Shown: positions 13,151 through 26,200 of the stretch, piece by piece | How positions within the stretch are numbered: the first letter of the stretch is position 1 | Layout: the number at the start of each line of letters is the position of its first letter | From: Pseudocercospora fijiensis CIRAD86 | Taxonomy: Eukaryota > Ascomycota > Dothideomycetes > Mycosphaerellales > Mycosphaerellaceae | Reading direction: 5' to 3' | DNA: 64,000 nucleotides | Assembly: GCF_000340215.1 (NCBI RefSeq) | Contig: NW_006921541.1 | Location: forward strand, 1,089,527 to 1,153,526 | Made by a program: the position numbers and the translations under genes | Notes under the pieces: model-generated | The model's input: the letters and a program-made list of their open reading frames with translations, nothing else | Databases searched by the model: none | Told to the model about the DNA's origin: nothing

Positions 13151-15690
13151 GCTATCTACTACTAATAACCTGTTCTACTACTTCTATTATTACCCGATAG
13201 CAAATAACGCGCTTATAGAACCCGAGACTATACCGCCTATAATAGCTACCACTCTACTACTCTTACAGCTACCTCCTATATCTACCTCTTTATCTAATAG
13301 CGCCTTACTCGATAATAATAAAGACTGCGCTAGCGGAGCATAGGCGATTAGTTATTATAGTAATAATAATACTAGAAATGCGAAGAAGGGTAATAGCTAG
13401 TTATAGTTGCTTTATAAGTATAGTAAAAAGAATAAAGCCTAGAAAGCGGAAAAAGTAAAGTTAGCGCTAAGGCGCTAACTACTAGCTATTAATATTACCT
13501 AGTGCTGCTATTGTCGCTAGGACCTACTACTAGCGACCCCTACTATCGTTAACCTTATACGCCTCGCGTACCCTACTAGTATTCCGCTAGGGTACGCCGC
13601 TACTATATACCTTTTCTGCCCTATCCGCTATATATATAGATTAGTAGTAAAACTATATAGCTAATATATATAGTATTAACTAAAGACTAAAAGGATAAAA
13701 AGAGACCTTAATAGAGTAAGACTATAGACGGGCAATACCCGGAATTACTCTTATAGATATAGTATAGACCTCGAGCTTATAACCCTTTAAGACACGTTAT
13801 AAATCGACTAAGTAAATATAACTACTAGATTTCGACCCTATACGCTACGAAGGCGCCGCTATAGAAAATTAGCTATACTAATTTTAGTAAGAATTAATAG
13901 CTACCTAACTAGGACCTAGGCGGTCGTCGCTACTAGATTATTAGGCCTAGCAACCTCGGAAAAAAGCCGAAGCCCGAATGCTTATACCTATAGTTACGCC
14001 CTAAGCTAATTAGGGGAAGCTAAAGTAGGCTATATATAATAGGAATAGTTCTAATTACTAAGGAAATAGGATAAGACCTCGAAAGACTAATAACTAAGCG
14101 TAAAGGGATCACTATAATTCCCTATACCTAGTTATAGCTTAGTATACGCGTCGTTATTAGTTAAGGCTACTATATTGCAATAGTGCTAATATACCCTTAG
14201 TACGGGGATAATAGTAATAGCTTAGTTAGAAGAGTAGTTATTATATAACAGACATTAAAGTAAGGTTTAATAGTAAGACTAATAGTAACGTAATTAGTTA
14301 CTTAAGCGTTTGATTTAACGCGTAAGAAGCGCGGCTTATTATAATTAATAACTTAGCGAGGTAAGTAATAAGAAATAGCTACGAGGACGTAGCCTTTAGA
14401 AGGGAAGCCTATATTAGAGAATATATAAAAGGCATATAACTAGCTAAGTAAAGCTAGGGTCTTAGTGCCTTAGATAGGGCTTAGCGCTTAGCGTTAGCCT
14501 AACTTCCTAATCTTCCTCTCCCTCCTTTATAGACCTTATTAAATACTATACGCTTTTAACTATACTATCTACTACTTACCTAACCTATATTACAATAACG
14601 ACGAGTTATACAAATAGCTATAGAATAACCTCCTTCTTAACTCTAAGCGTTACTACTGCCTTTACTATCGCTAAGACTATATTTAAATATAAATTAAATA
14701 TAAATATTTACTAAAATTTATTAGTAAATCTTAATACGAGTAGCAAATCTTAAATATCTAGTATTTAGTAGCTATATAGTTAGTATATATCGGGAGGCAA
14801 ATCCTACTAAAAGCTAGTTATTAAAGACGTATAATAAGCTTACGAGGTAACCGAAGGCATAGCCTAGAGAACTTCTTTATTAGTAAAGCGCCGCTAGATA
14901 TTAAGCGCGAGAGTCTTATTAGTTAGTAAGAGGGATTTTATAGGGTTTACTAGAGAGTAAAGCATTTTTAGTAGTAGAAAACCTAGGCGCGAGTTTAGTT
15001 AAGATCTTCTTCTATATAGCTAGTAGTAGTCTCGATATAAGTAAGGCGAAGTTAAAGTTAAGAGCCCCTCGATACTATATACTACTTTCTTCTCTTAGCC
15101 TAGAAATTCCGCTATTAGATATATAGTTTTATTACCTTTAGTATTACCGCCGCTCTTTTTACTAATAGTAGCTTCTTACTAATCTAACCCTATTCGGTAT
15201 ATAAGCTCTATATTAAGAGTAGCTAGGTTAGTCGCTAATTCCGAGTAGAGTTCCTAACTCGATTATATTATAATATAACTTCTATAGTCTTCGACTATTG
15301 TAAATCTTACTAAGGAACTCGAGACTAGAAATTTATCGATATTTACGAGCTAAGTAGTATTCTACTAAGTCGCAAGATTCGATACTATAGCGACGAGTTC
15401 CGAGGGTATAGGTATTAGAAGCAAGCTACTACTTAAGCTATACGCTATTTTTTATACGACAAATTGTAAGCACTATTACTCTGCCTAGAGACTAGGCAAG
15501 ACAGATTGTCGTATAGGGGCATATTATTGCTAGAGGATGTTCTATAGATAGTGATTACCGCGTTAGCTCGAGACGTTGCGGTAGAAGAAGATAGTTTCTT
15601 ATAACTAACTAGAAGCTTCGTAAAGACCTCGAGGCTGTTCGAGTCTAAAAGATTTAGTTGATGCTTCCGTAGAGAAGTGTCGAGCCTTAT
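13151..15690. mobile_element. RIP-degraded repeat DNA, unassigned
   Basis: Stop-rich, TA-rich sequence without a usable open frame. It contains the inverted LTR-like copy listed separately. The change to ordinary base composition is abrupt, between about 15,660 and 15,720, roughly 400 bp from the 3' end of the complex I gene. Confidence 0.6.
14420..14565 (+). repeat. Third LTR-like copy, inverted and diverged
   Basis: The reverse complement matches the core of the 183 bp LTR-like repeat, including GGCTAACGCTAAGCGCTAAG and GGCACTAAGACCCTAGC, with more mismatches than between copies 1 and 2. The inverted orientation fits a 3' LTR for the plus-strand pol fragment at 11.8-13.1 kb. Confidence 0.6.
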
Positions 15691-15699
15691 AAGCGCTTT

Positions 15700-16092
15700 T
15701 CATCCTCGGTTGTCAAAAGTGCGACTAAGGATTCGGCCGATGGATCGCGAGAAACTGCATTCAGTACACTGCAATAGGGGGATTCTGCGACTGGCACCTA
15801 GGCGCCTCTTGGATCAACCTGGAAGTCTAGTGGGAGCATAGTGGGGTTTGTTCACACAATGAGCTCAATCAAAGAGTCTACTAGAAGTTCATTACTGTAG
15901 AGGATCCAAGCGTCTGCACTGGGGTATGAGGGTCCAGAGAAGATCGGTATAGTCGAAACCGGTACGAGAGGTACCTGGACAAATGGGACGGTCTTTTGGT
16001 ATCATATATACAAGTCGCTGCGCCTCAAGCCAGCAGCTGGAGGTCTACTCTACTAGGGTCTACCACGAAGCCCTTCAGCCAGTCCATGAAGT
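15700..16092. other. Intergenic, unique sequence
   Basis: Ordinary-composition DNA between the transposon block and the complex I gene. It presumably holds the 3' UTR of that gene. I see no open frame or RNA gene. Confidence 0.5.
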
Positions 16093-17335
16093 TTACTGGT
16101 CGTCGAGAACGTGCAAGTACTTCTTTTCCTCTCGCTTTTCCTTCTCAGTCATGGGTGGCAGGTCGTAGTATGATGAGCTTCGGTAGTGTTGCTGCAGCTA
16201 ATGTTAGTATAGAACACTCCTCGCATACATCGTCTACTATAATCTAACTTACCAAATACTTGTATGTGAAGTTAGCGACGTCGCCCGGCTCAATGTCAAG
16301 ATCCTTGAACGTCTTGGCGTTCTTGTCGATAAATTGGTCGAGATATTCCCGCTCGACCTCATCAGCACTGCCCACTGGCCACCATAATACCTTGTTCAAG
16401 ACACCGAATAAAGGCCTGAGAACAGCTTTTGGCAAATTGATATGCCGTCTCTTCTTGATCATTTCTCGGTCGACAAGCTCCGAAATTTCCTTCATGCTGT
16501 ATTCCTTCGGTCCATAAAGCTCGAAGGTCTGACCTGCAGTGCTATCGTCCATAGCAATGGCCTCCAGTGCCTTGCCAACATCGATGGAGTGGACGGGCCA
16601 AAAGCGCTCTTGGAGGTTATTCGCAGTCAGGACATTGGTGGCGCGAGCCAGCCTGTGAAGCAGCCGGTCTTCGAAGCCGAAGATGGGTGCGGGCCGCACG
16701 ATTGTAGTCTCTGGGAAGATTTCTCTCGCAACCTGCTCTCCTCTCCACTTGGTCCGGAAGAATTCCGAGGGTGACTCTGGGTGTACGGAGTGTGATGAGA
16801 GGTGAATGAAGCGGTCGACATCGTATTTCGCGACAGCTGAGGCGATTCGATGGGTACCTTCGACATGCACATCCTCCAGGTCGAAGTTCTTGGTAGGGTA
16901 GTCGCGGCCGACCAGGTTGAAAACAATGTCTGAATGGCGTACAGACTCCTCAATTGAACCAGTATTTCTTAGATCGTACTCAATCATTACCACTCTGCCC
17001 AGGTCGCCAGTTACCTTCAGATGTCGTTTGGCCATCTCTTCTCTGAATGGAATCACGACAGTGTTTCCTGCTCTCGCCATGCGGTTGACGATGTAGCGAC
17101 CCAAGAAACCCGTAGCACCGAAGACAGTCACAGTGTGGCCACCGAGACTACTCCTGCCACCAGGAGTCCGAATGATTGGCTTGCCAGTGCGCGTGATGGC
17201 AATGTCCTGGATGTGTCGGCGGCATTGGGATTGGGTCGGTGCTGCGGCAGTCTTCGCGAGTCGGAGGGAGGTCGAGGGGCGGACAAGGTGGCGTTGAAGA
17301 GGCATTGTGCTGGTTTGGAGACCAGGCATGGCCAT
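16093..17335 (-). CDS. NADH:ubiquinone oxidoreductase 40 kDa subunit (NDUFA9-like)
   Basis: Accessory subunit of respiratory complex I in the inner mitochondrial membrane, built on an extended short-chain dehydrogenase fold. Residues 1-60 are basic and hydroxylated, fitting a mitochondrial presequence. The Rossmann glycine motif GATGFLGR is at 73-80. Family hallmarks such as VRPAPIFGFEDR follow. The model has two exons: 17335-16253 (361 codons) and 16191-16093 (32 codons plus stop), with a 61 nt intron that has a GTAAGT donor, a TACTAAC-like branch and a CAG acceptor. Reading straight through the donor gives a false stop after 363 codons. The spliced tail ends in the fungal-type sequence YYDLPPMTEKEKREEKKY...LDDQ. 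Predicted length 393 aa. It is divergent from the Rpn9 gene. Confidence 0.93.
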
Positions 17336-17718
17336 GAGGGGGGGACGTGGTGGGAGGCGGAGGTGGATGGCCGCTACGACATTGGGAGGTGGTTAAAGTG
17401 GTGGTGGTGGTATTGCGTTACGGTCGCTGGTCGCTGGTCGCTGGTGGATTACGATTATGGAAGCTTCCCATTGGCGCGGACTCTGCCGACGAAGATGGTC
17501 AATGCAGATGCGAAGCGATGCGGCTCAAGTGGGACGGGAGCTAGGCAACTAGGAAGTCGTATGCTCATGCTCATGCTCCAGTCTCTCATCTCAGTGCCTT
17601 ACCTTGCTTGCCTTGCCTTGCGTGTGCCTGATCGAGGTTCAATCAATTCACCAACTGGAGGTATCGGAAGAGCATCGCCGCCAGCTTCACAAGCACAGAA
17701 GGAATACACCATCTTACA
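17336..17718. promoter_or_regulatory. Bidirectional promoter, complex I subunit / Rpn9
   Basis: 383 bp between two divergent start codons. It contains a short run of GGTCGCT repeats near 17428 and GGTGGT-rich sequence near 17400. The ATGCTC repeat near 17560 lies closer to Rpn9. No defined factor site recognised. Confidence 0.5.
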
Positions 17719-18910
17719 ATGGAGAACGAGAAGATCGCCGACTTCCTCCAACAACAGCGAGATGAGGCGCCAGACCATTTGCAGCACTACTTCCTCTCCT
17801 TCGAAGACTACTGGGAGCGCAAGCTGTGGCACGAACTGACCGACATCCTCGTCGCATACTACAACGAGCCAGACAGCAAGCCGCAGCGCTTAGCCATCTT
17901 CAACAACTTCATCAAGCGCTTCGCAGACAAGATCAACCAGCTCAAGCTCGTGCGCATAGGCCTGAGTACTGCAAACACGTGTTCCGGTATGCTATATCAA
18001 GTTCTACGCCGTGGCCATCCACTAATAACATATAGACGACACCGAGCGCCTCGACTTCCTGCAAGCGCTGGCCAACAAGGTCGACAAGCCCGCTTCACAA
18101 GACGCCTACACATACGCCCTCACATCAGTCGCCAACACGCGCCTCAGTCTACAGCAGACGGCCGAGGCTCGGAAAGACCTCGACAAGTGCGAAAACATCC
18201 TCGACACCTTTGACAGCGTAGAGACGGAAGTGCACGCCAACTTCTACTGCGTCTCCGCCTCATACTACCAAACGCAGCAACATTTCGCCAAGTACTACCG
18301 CACAGCACTCCTCTACCTTGCCTGTGTGGAGCTGAAAGACATTACCGAGAAAGACCGCCAACGCATCGCTTACGACCTCTCCATCGCCGCACTCGTCAGC
18401 GAAGACATCTACAATTTCGGAGAGCTCCTTCTCCATCCGATTCTCGATAGCCTCGCTAAGACGCCGCACGCCTGGCTGCGCGATCTGCTCCTCGCCTTCA
18501 ATCGTGGTGACCTCTCTGCATACAACATCTTGCAGCAGCACCTCGACGCAAACCGTCTCCTCCAGCAACACCAACAATTCCTCTACCAGAAGATCTCACT
18601 GGCTGCTCTGACGCAGCTGGTATTCTCTCGCCCTCCGCAGGATCGAAGCATGACCTTCCACACTATTAGTCAGGAGACCAAGGTGCAGATCGATGAGATC
18701 GAGCATCTCATCATGAAGGCACTGAGCTTGGGCTTGTTACGAGGCAGCATCGACCAAGTCGCAGAGGTGGCGCGGATAACGTGGGTGCAGCCAAAGGTTC
18801 TCGACCGCAATGGTATCGAAGGCATGCGCACCCGATTAAGAGAGTGGGACGGAGGAGTGGAGCGTCTGGGCAACTGGATCGAAGGTGTAGGCCAGGATGT
18901 GTGGGCATAG
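17719..18910 (+). CDS. rpn9: 26S proteasome regulatory subunit Rpn9 (PSMD13)
   Basis: Non-ATPase subunit of the 19S lid, needed for lid assembly and stability. Exon 1 is 17719-17986, the intron 17987-18035 (49 nt, GTATGC donor, CTAATAAC branch, TAG acceptor) and exon 2 is 18036-18910. The spliced frame is 380 aa, the usual length for Rpn9. The N-terminal half is a helical-repeat scaffold containing ARKDLDKCENILDTFDSVE. The C-terminal third is the PCI domain, including HTISQETKVQIDEIEHLIMK and the winged-helix segment ending in a family-typical WVQPKVL. Codons around the junction (CSDDTERLDFLQAL) fit the family, but the exact donor is my choice. Confidence 0.93.
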
Positions 18911-19568
18911 TTCAGCGCTTCAAGAAAAAGCATTGCATGGTGCTTCACGTGCGTGAGATTTATCAGAGACCAGCATACTGAGCTCGGGAGCAGGACTGAC
19001 GTCTTGCAACGCACTTTGTCTTCAAGAGCATAGCATGAGCCGACGTGGCACTAGACAGTATGACATGAATGTACGAGCAGTACGAGAGTCCTTCCATTCC
19101 AATTTGGAAGGAGAAAGAGTGGACAACTTCTGACTGCTGATGTCCCGCGTTCACTTCGCATTCGACAGGAATGGACTCCTGGATGCTACAACAGTGCAAT
19201 AGCTCTTGCGCAAGAGCATACTCGATGCCCGACCTAACTTTTATGCCCTCATCGCAGGATCTGAGCCCAAGGTTGAGAAGATTTGCGGAACCTGCTATCT
19301 GACTACGAAAATGCTCATCAAGGTTCTACGGTCATCCTTGCCCGACGCAGGTCCGAAGATAAGGCTGACGAGAGCACCTCAATGGTCCCGGTCCCACAAT
19401 CGACCCGGGGAGGGTGTAGAAGAATGCATTGATCCCCGATAGTGTTAGGCTGAAATTGCATGACCTAAACCAGAAAAGAAAACACATATCAGCTGGAATC
19501 GGAAGAACATCTACACAATATGAGTCGCGCCAGCATCTCGTTATAACAACGACGTTCATCTCAACAAC
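18911..19568. other. Intergenic
   Basis: About 660 bp between Rpn9 and the next gene on the same strand. Short open frames here overlap each other on both strands and none resembles a protein. Nothing recognised. Confidence 0.4.
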
Positions 19569-20114
19569 ATGGAAAGCACAAAACAACAAAATGGCATCGA
19601 AAAATCATTTCCCTTCTTCCACCTGCCTCCCGAACTCCGCTCCATAATCTACACTTTCCTCTCCTCTCACGATTCCTACTACCCGGAAGTCTTTGATTTT
19701 CGATGTCCACTACTGCCATACTGCTTCGTCTCCTCGAGATTTCGTTACGAATTCCTGAAAGTCTACCATGCCTCTCGATACTTCACGATCTGGAACATCA
19801 CACGACCGATGGAGAAATCGTTCGAGAAATGCTGGACAGATGTCTTCATGAGAACGAGGTTGGCATCCCAGAAGAAGTTTAGGTTCTGGACTGTCAAGGG
19901 TATACCATTGGAGATTGAGTTGGGGAGGAATGGAATGGTGGTTGCCAGGACGCCTTATGAGAAGCTAGACGAGAGGGTTGTAGAGGATGTGAGAGGCATG
20001 ATTGAAGTCGTTGCAGAGATCAATGAGGATGGAGAGACGAGAATGGACGGGAAGGGATTTCGTCTGGTGATGAACGGGTTGAGAGAGAGAGGGTTGTTGC
20101 ATCGTGAGCGTTGA
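19569..20114 (+). CDS. Small F-box-like fungal protein, hypothetical
   Basis: 181 aa, single exon. Residues about 15-32 (FPFFHLPPELRSIIYTFL) match the short 'LPPELR..IY' helix that opens many fungal F-box-like and 2EXR-type proteins. The remainder has no domain I recognise. Such genes are numerous, fast-evolving and often near repeats; this one ends about 150 bp from the LINE insertion. The usual role, a substrate adaptor for ubiquitin ligases, is only family inference and the protein is short for that. The start codon is the first ATG in frame; a second in-frame ATG is at codon 54 or later, so the first is favoured. Confidence 0.65.
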   Translation: MESTKQQNGIEKSFPFFHLPPELRSIIYTFLSSHDSYYPEVFDFRCPLLPYCFVSSRFRYEFLKVYHASRYFTIWNITRPMEKSFEKCWTDVFMRTRLASQKKFRFWTVKGIPLEIELGRNGMVVARTPYEKLDERVVEDVRGMIEVVAEINEDGETRMDGKGFRLVMNGLRERGLLHRER

Positions 20115-20250
20115 GGCGGGAAGATAGAAACGGACTGCTCTGCGGTATGACTGTCAGCTGCTGACTGTAGCAGATGCCTCTGCAAAGTGATTTGTTCTCA
20201 CAACAGGCTAGAAGATGCACAGCCACCTTCGGAGTTCATGCGCCTCACTC

Positions 20251-20267
20251 GCAACCTCATCAACATC
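20251..20267. repeat. Target-site duplication, left copy
   Basis: GCAACCTCATCAACATC, identical to 26548-26564. The two copies immediately flank the LINE, and joining the outer flanks gives continuous unique sequence. Confidence 0.85.
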
Positions 20268-23200
20268 GAGCAATAAGATTGTTTTTATTTTAGCAGCTAA
20301 CTATATAGCAGCTAGCTACTACCTTGTCTACTATATATTAACTGCTATAGAGGAGTTACCCGGCACCGGTAGCTCGTTAAGAGAGTCGAACCCTCCTACT
20401 ATCGCTCCTCTATATACTATCTTCTATCGATAGTAATTAGTACCGCACCTACTCAATTTAAGGGAAGAGCGTACGAGGACTAGAATACTACGCTACCTTA
20501 GTCCTATATAATCCTCTTTAAATCTAATAATACCTAAGCCTAGAAGGGCCCCCTAGTAATATATACTTATTAAAGGATCCGAGGTTCCCGTCGGATCCTA
20601 ATTTGCTTCGGTTCTTATCCCTAGAGTTGCTTAAAGGTCTTCGCGTTATACTTCTTTCCTATATACTTATTAGTTAAGTAGGCTATCCGATTAATATAGA
20701 CCTACTTCCTAATTAATATCCTAAAAAACTTAACTACCGTATCGATACGCTAATAGTTAACCGGCTTAGTAAAGGAGTATAATAGGTAACACTTCTATAA
20801 GCCCTATACTAGAGCCTAGCTTAGTACGAGCTAGCGCCTCTTATCTAAACTACGGAGGTTTAGTAAAAAGGCAGTTAAGACTACTAGTCCGTCTAACGTC
20901 TTTACCTCTAGAACTAGAACCGTAGAGACTCTATACTATATTAAGTAGAACTCCTCCTAAACCGCCTTAGAGACCTTATAGTCTAACTAAATATAGTTTA
21001 GAGAGAGATCCCTCCCGTCGACCGGGTATATCTATTATACCGGTTCGATCTAGGTAAGCTAAGAGCCCGACTAGACTTTTCTATATACGATCCGCTAGAG
21101 TAGGTTATCTGCCTTTAGCGTGCCGTATAGGAGGCGGAGTGATTTCTAGAGGTCTTCTAGGTCTATTTTGTATCCCGTTATTAACTTATATACCTAAAGA
21201 TACCTTTAGGTTAGCCTATTAAAGCTGTATCCCTCTAGGCGCCTCGTAACGAAAGTCCTATACGCTATAGCGAAGCCGACTTTGCTAAGCTTAGCCGGGT
21301 CGCTATAGGTTTTAAACTTATATTCATAACGAGGCCGAGATCTCTAAGGTCTATCCCTCTTATTAAGTAGGGTACGCTAGTCCGTAGATAGGGCTTTAAT
21401 TAAGCCCCTAACGGCCTTACGGGCTCTATTAATGTTACTTCTACTAACAATTGTAGTAGGAATATTAGGGGCTCTCTTATTAGGGTCCTAAACGTCCCCT
21501 AATAGTCGAGCCCCTATATTCTAGAGCAACCTCTATCCTTTACTATTCTACCGCCTTGCCCCGGCCCCTAGTCCTAGAGAGATTAGGGGGTAATAGAATA
21601 GTACGGTAGATAGTACATTATTGCGAGTCCTCGGCGGGTCTACTACGATAATACAGTCCTCTTTAGTAAAGTTATAGAGTAAACTCTACCTCCTCTAGAG
21701 GTAACCTACCGAACCTAGAACCGCCTAGACTCGTAAAGAGAAGGCTTAGATCTAGGGGTTAGTAACTGCATTATTAATAGACTAGGTACTAGTACATCCT
21801 ACTAGTACCTCGTTCGCTAGAGAGGCCTATACTAGACTAGGTCTTACAGTAGCTCGTATTATAGTAGCAGTAATACTACTATTAATAATAGAGTTAATAT
21901 CTATATAGCCTAAGCCGCCGTCCTTTCTTATATAGCAGGCTTTTAGGTTAGTAATTGTGTGTCTCCGGCTATCCTATACTAAGCGGTAATACTCCTTCTC
22001 TACCGCCTTTCTAGTTAATATAGGGACCTTAAGGAACCTTATCGCGTATCGGGGTAAGGACATTATTAGGGCGTTTGCTACTAACACTCTCCCTTTCAAA
22101 GATAGGTAATATTTTAACTATTAGGAGGCTACTATTTTAAACTTGTCCTAGATTTTCACCTAGAAGTCCCTTAATTGTATATTAATATCTATCCCTACTA
22201 GGATACCTAAGTGTTTATAGGGGTGCTCCGGAGAGATTACCTAAACACTAGGTATATCTAATAGTTAGATGTTACCGATATAGAGGATATACGATTTATC
22301 CTAGTTAACCTTTGTACCTAACGCTACGGAGTATATATTAAGCGCCCTTATTAGGGCATTTGCCTCTAATTAGTTGCGTAGAACTACCGCCGTATTATCT
22401 GTATACATTATTAGCTTAATAACCTGTCTCTTCGTAAAGACCCTAGAAATCTCCGGGTCCCTTAGGATAAGTTAGGCTAATCCCTCGATAGCTACGATAT
22501 AGAGAGGACAACTTATAGGGTTACCTTAGCGTACGCCGCAGTAAACCTAAATCGAATCTCTAAGGAAGCCGTTTAAGTAAACCCGAGTACGTGCATTAGA
22601 GTACAATAGTTTAATCTACCTAATAAACTAATCCGGGAAGCCGAGTTTGCTTAAGACCGCCTAAAGGAAGGTATAGCTAACTCTGTTATAGGCTTTCTCC
22701 TAATCTAGGAAGAGGATAGCGATTAGCTCTTTATTAATCGAGGGTCTATTACCTCGAGGTCGATATCGATCGATTAGGAATTAAACAGTCCTAATATTGT
22801 CGTTAATCAAGCGCCCTAGTAAGAAGGCGCTTTAATATAGGCCGATAACATCCTTTAATACGTATACTATCCTTTATATAAGAACCTTAGTAAAGATCTT
22901 ATAGTTAACGTTTATTATAGATAGCGGTCGGTAATTCTTTAGTTCCTCGGGAGAACCTTTCTCCTTATAAAGGAGGGTAAGAATACCGTCTGTCTATCCC
23001 TCTAGGAGCTCGTTCCTAACTATTATCTGCTTATAGACCTTAGCGATCCGGTAGGCAATTAGTAGCGGCTCTTGTTCTACTTTCCTATTAGCCCTAATTC
23101 GTACGTTACTCGGTTCTATACGTATAAGAGCTTTATAATACTTAGTAGGTAGGCTATTAAACCCCGGCGACCTCCCTACGGCCGCTCTTTTAAGTAATAA

Positions 23201-26200
23201 CTAAACCTTATCTATACAGTTAAGGTCTATACAGTCCTCTGCCGATTTCGTACTAATCCTTTTATCTAAACAGTTTAAGATCCTATTATAGGCCTACTTA
23301 GCCGATAGCTTTTTAGCGTACAATTCCTTATAAAACTGTCCGGCAATAGCTAAGAGTTCCTTAGGTTTAGTTCGAACTATACCTTTATTATCTAATAGGC
23401 TAGAGATATAGGTATACGTTATTGCCTTATATAACGAGAAGAACCACTTAGTAGGACGTTCTCCTAATAGCAAGTGCTTAGCTAGGGCGCAGTAAGAGTA
23501 GTTCTTAAATTGCTACTTAGCGAGATAACTTTCCTTTATCTTAATAGCCTCGATCTAGAGCTCTAGGTCTCGATCTACTACTTTAGACCTTCGCTTACTT
23601 ATTAAAGCCGAGCGCTGCCTCGTTAAATTTCTAGAGAGCTTCCGTAATTGTTTATACCGCTCCTCTATTATTAGGCGAAGGTAGGTTTGAATGCCCGCTT
23701 TATACTTAGGCTATTTACTAATAAGGTCCTTATAGGGTAATAGGATAAGAGCTTAGTAGTAGCTAGCCGCTACCTATCTTTTGTCTAGTATTAATAGGTA
23801 TAACCGCTATCTTCCTAGTCTACGTTTATTAGATTCTGGTCGTCTAATTTTAATAGATACCGCCTTATAGTCGGAAATCCTACTATTTAATAGTATTCGC
23901 TATTAAGCTATCCTACTAAACTAGTTAGCCTGTACGTAAATACGGTTAATCCTCGATATCCCGGAGGATAGAATAAAATACGTAAATTCAATGCGTTTAG
24001 GGTAGAGCTCTCTCTATCTATTAATAAAGTTAGTATTATTAGAACGCAGTTTACCTATAAATTGCTTTATAGCTAAGACTACCGAAACCCGACTAGGAGC
24101 TCCGCTCCTTCTATTAATGCCTAGTAAGTACTAGTTCTAGTCCTCTCTAACGATGTTACAGTTAATAGGCTCTACTAACTCGCTTAATCTTATCGAAGCT
24201 TAGTTAAAGTACTTAAGCCTCGGTCTAATGTTCGTAGGGGCGTATACATAGGAGATAGTAAATACGACCTCTTTACAGATTAATCTACAAACTAAGAGCC
24301 TCCTATCTAGGTCCGCGTAAAGGGGTAAGCCTTTAGTAAACGCAGTAGTAAAGCTGTTAACTAGGATGCCTACGCCTCCTCTGTCTGTAACCGACGGGTT
24401 ATTAAGAAAGAGGATGCCTAGGAATATTAACTTATAATATAAAGACATTTTATTACTTAGGCGTATATCCTAAAGCAATATAACATTGAACTAGCGGCTT
24501 CTTATAAACTTATAGACCGTACGAAACCTAGCGGGATTGCGTACCGAGTTAATATTTAAAGAACAAATACGTATATTAAGTCTTTTTATAGCTTAGGTTT
24601 AAAAGGTAGCATCGACTCGACCCCCTATTTATTCGTAAGGATAACTATCTCTACCTCTAGATACGCTAGGGTAGAATAAGCCTTATTACAAACATTATAG
24701 GACTAGTTAAGCTTTGCCGCTACAAAGAGAGCTATAAATGGTTTAGTGTGTCCTAGGTTAGCCTTCCCTAAGGGGATCTTAACCTATTAGATACTACAAA
24801 CCCTATTAAAATAAAGAACAAATTGGCCTATACGGGCACTAAAGCCGCCTTACTAACCTAACTAAAAGGAGATATCCTTTAGACGCTCTTTAAGGCTAGC
24901 AATTACAGTAGCAATTAGGTAACTACTCGAGGGCGGGGCATTCTTATAATAGAATACCCTAGGTCCGCTAGTCCGAAACAGACTAACCTCTATCCGATAA
25001 CTATTATAGTTAAAGTCCTTTCCTAACGCTTTCCGGGCGTCCTTAATTCGGTATATACCGATAATAAAGCCCCCTACCTAGTATACCGCCTCCTTAATTC
25101 TACCGACTAGCACTATACTAGATCGAAAAGCCGCTTTAATAAAAGGGTATAATCGCTTAGGCGGGTCGTCCGATAGAGCGGGCGGCTACCTAATAAATAG
25201 GTGCCTTCTATTAGCGTACTAATAAGCCGTATTATCTAAAAGACTACTAGAAACGTTCTTCGCCCTTACGGACGTTTTAGTAAGAGTAGCCTTTAGCTTA
25301 TAAATAGCCGGTGTTAGTCGGGCTATAGTAGAGCTAGCGGCCCGGGAGGAGCTCGATCCTAAGACAGATGTCTCTAATAAGGACTACGTAACGTCCTAAA
25401 TATTTAAAGAGCGACCGCGGCTTCCGGAGTAGGCCTTTTAGGGCTTATCCTTCGGTGCTTTACTCTTCTTCCTCGGTACCTCTACTTAAGGGGAACCTAC
25501 TATTAAAGGTATAGTTCCCCTCTTTCGTCTAATTAGTAACGGTTTAAAAGTAGAAGCGTTAGAGGTTAACGGGCGCGGTATCGGCTAGGTAGCAGTTTAA
25601 TCGTTAACCTCTATTTTACTAGAGATTAGTTTACTACTAGGGTAGTCGGCCGGGAGGTACTCTAGGCTTTTATACCTATTGCGTCTATATAGCTAAGTTA
25701 GAGCCTTACTATTAGAGCCTTTAGTAGCAATAGTTTCGGCTCTCTTAGCCTTATTAGCCTCCCGCTTCTCCTTCTTCTTACTCTTCTGTTCCTTCTTTAT
25801 AGTACGTTAGTCTTCGACCTTTTAGGGCTTATCGGCCTAATTCCCTAGATCTTAGCGCGCTATCCTTAGGAAACTTGCTACGAAGGCATTAGTCTCTAAC
25901 TGTTTGCTCGGACTTAGAATAGTATCTAAGTCGTTTACGGACTTACTATTACTAGCAATATCTAGCTAATTCTCGCGTAAACGTCTACTAGCTTCCTTAG
26001 ATAGACTATCGATAAAGATTATTAAATACTCGAAGGCGGGCGTAAAGTGTAGCTAAGGCTAGGTCTTGCGTTACGAGAGTGTTCTATTATCTTTATTAAT
26101 ACAATTTTAGAGGCTTTTAAGCGATTCTACCGTCGCTAAGGGGCACTGCTAACCCCTGTTTCGGTACCCCTTTTAGAAGCCCCTAAAAATCTCTTTACTA

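Noticed and set aside
17021..17839. 272-codon plus-strand open frame
   Set aside because: It is antisense to the complex I subunit exon and its promoter, has low-complexity Trp/Gly/Ser-rich sequence, and runs into the Rpn9 start in another frame.
24200..24448. 82-codon minus-strand frame as an independent gene
   Set aside because: It is the surviving piece of the LINE endonuclease and lies within the TSD-bounded element.
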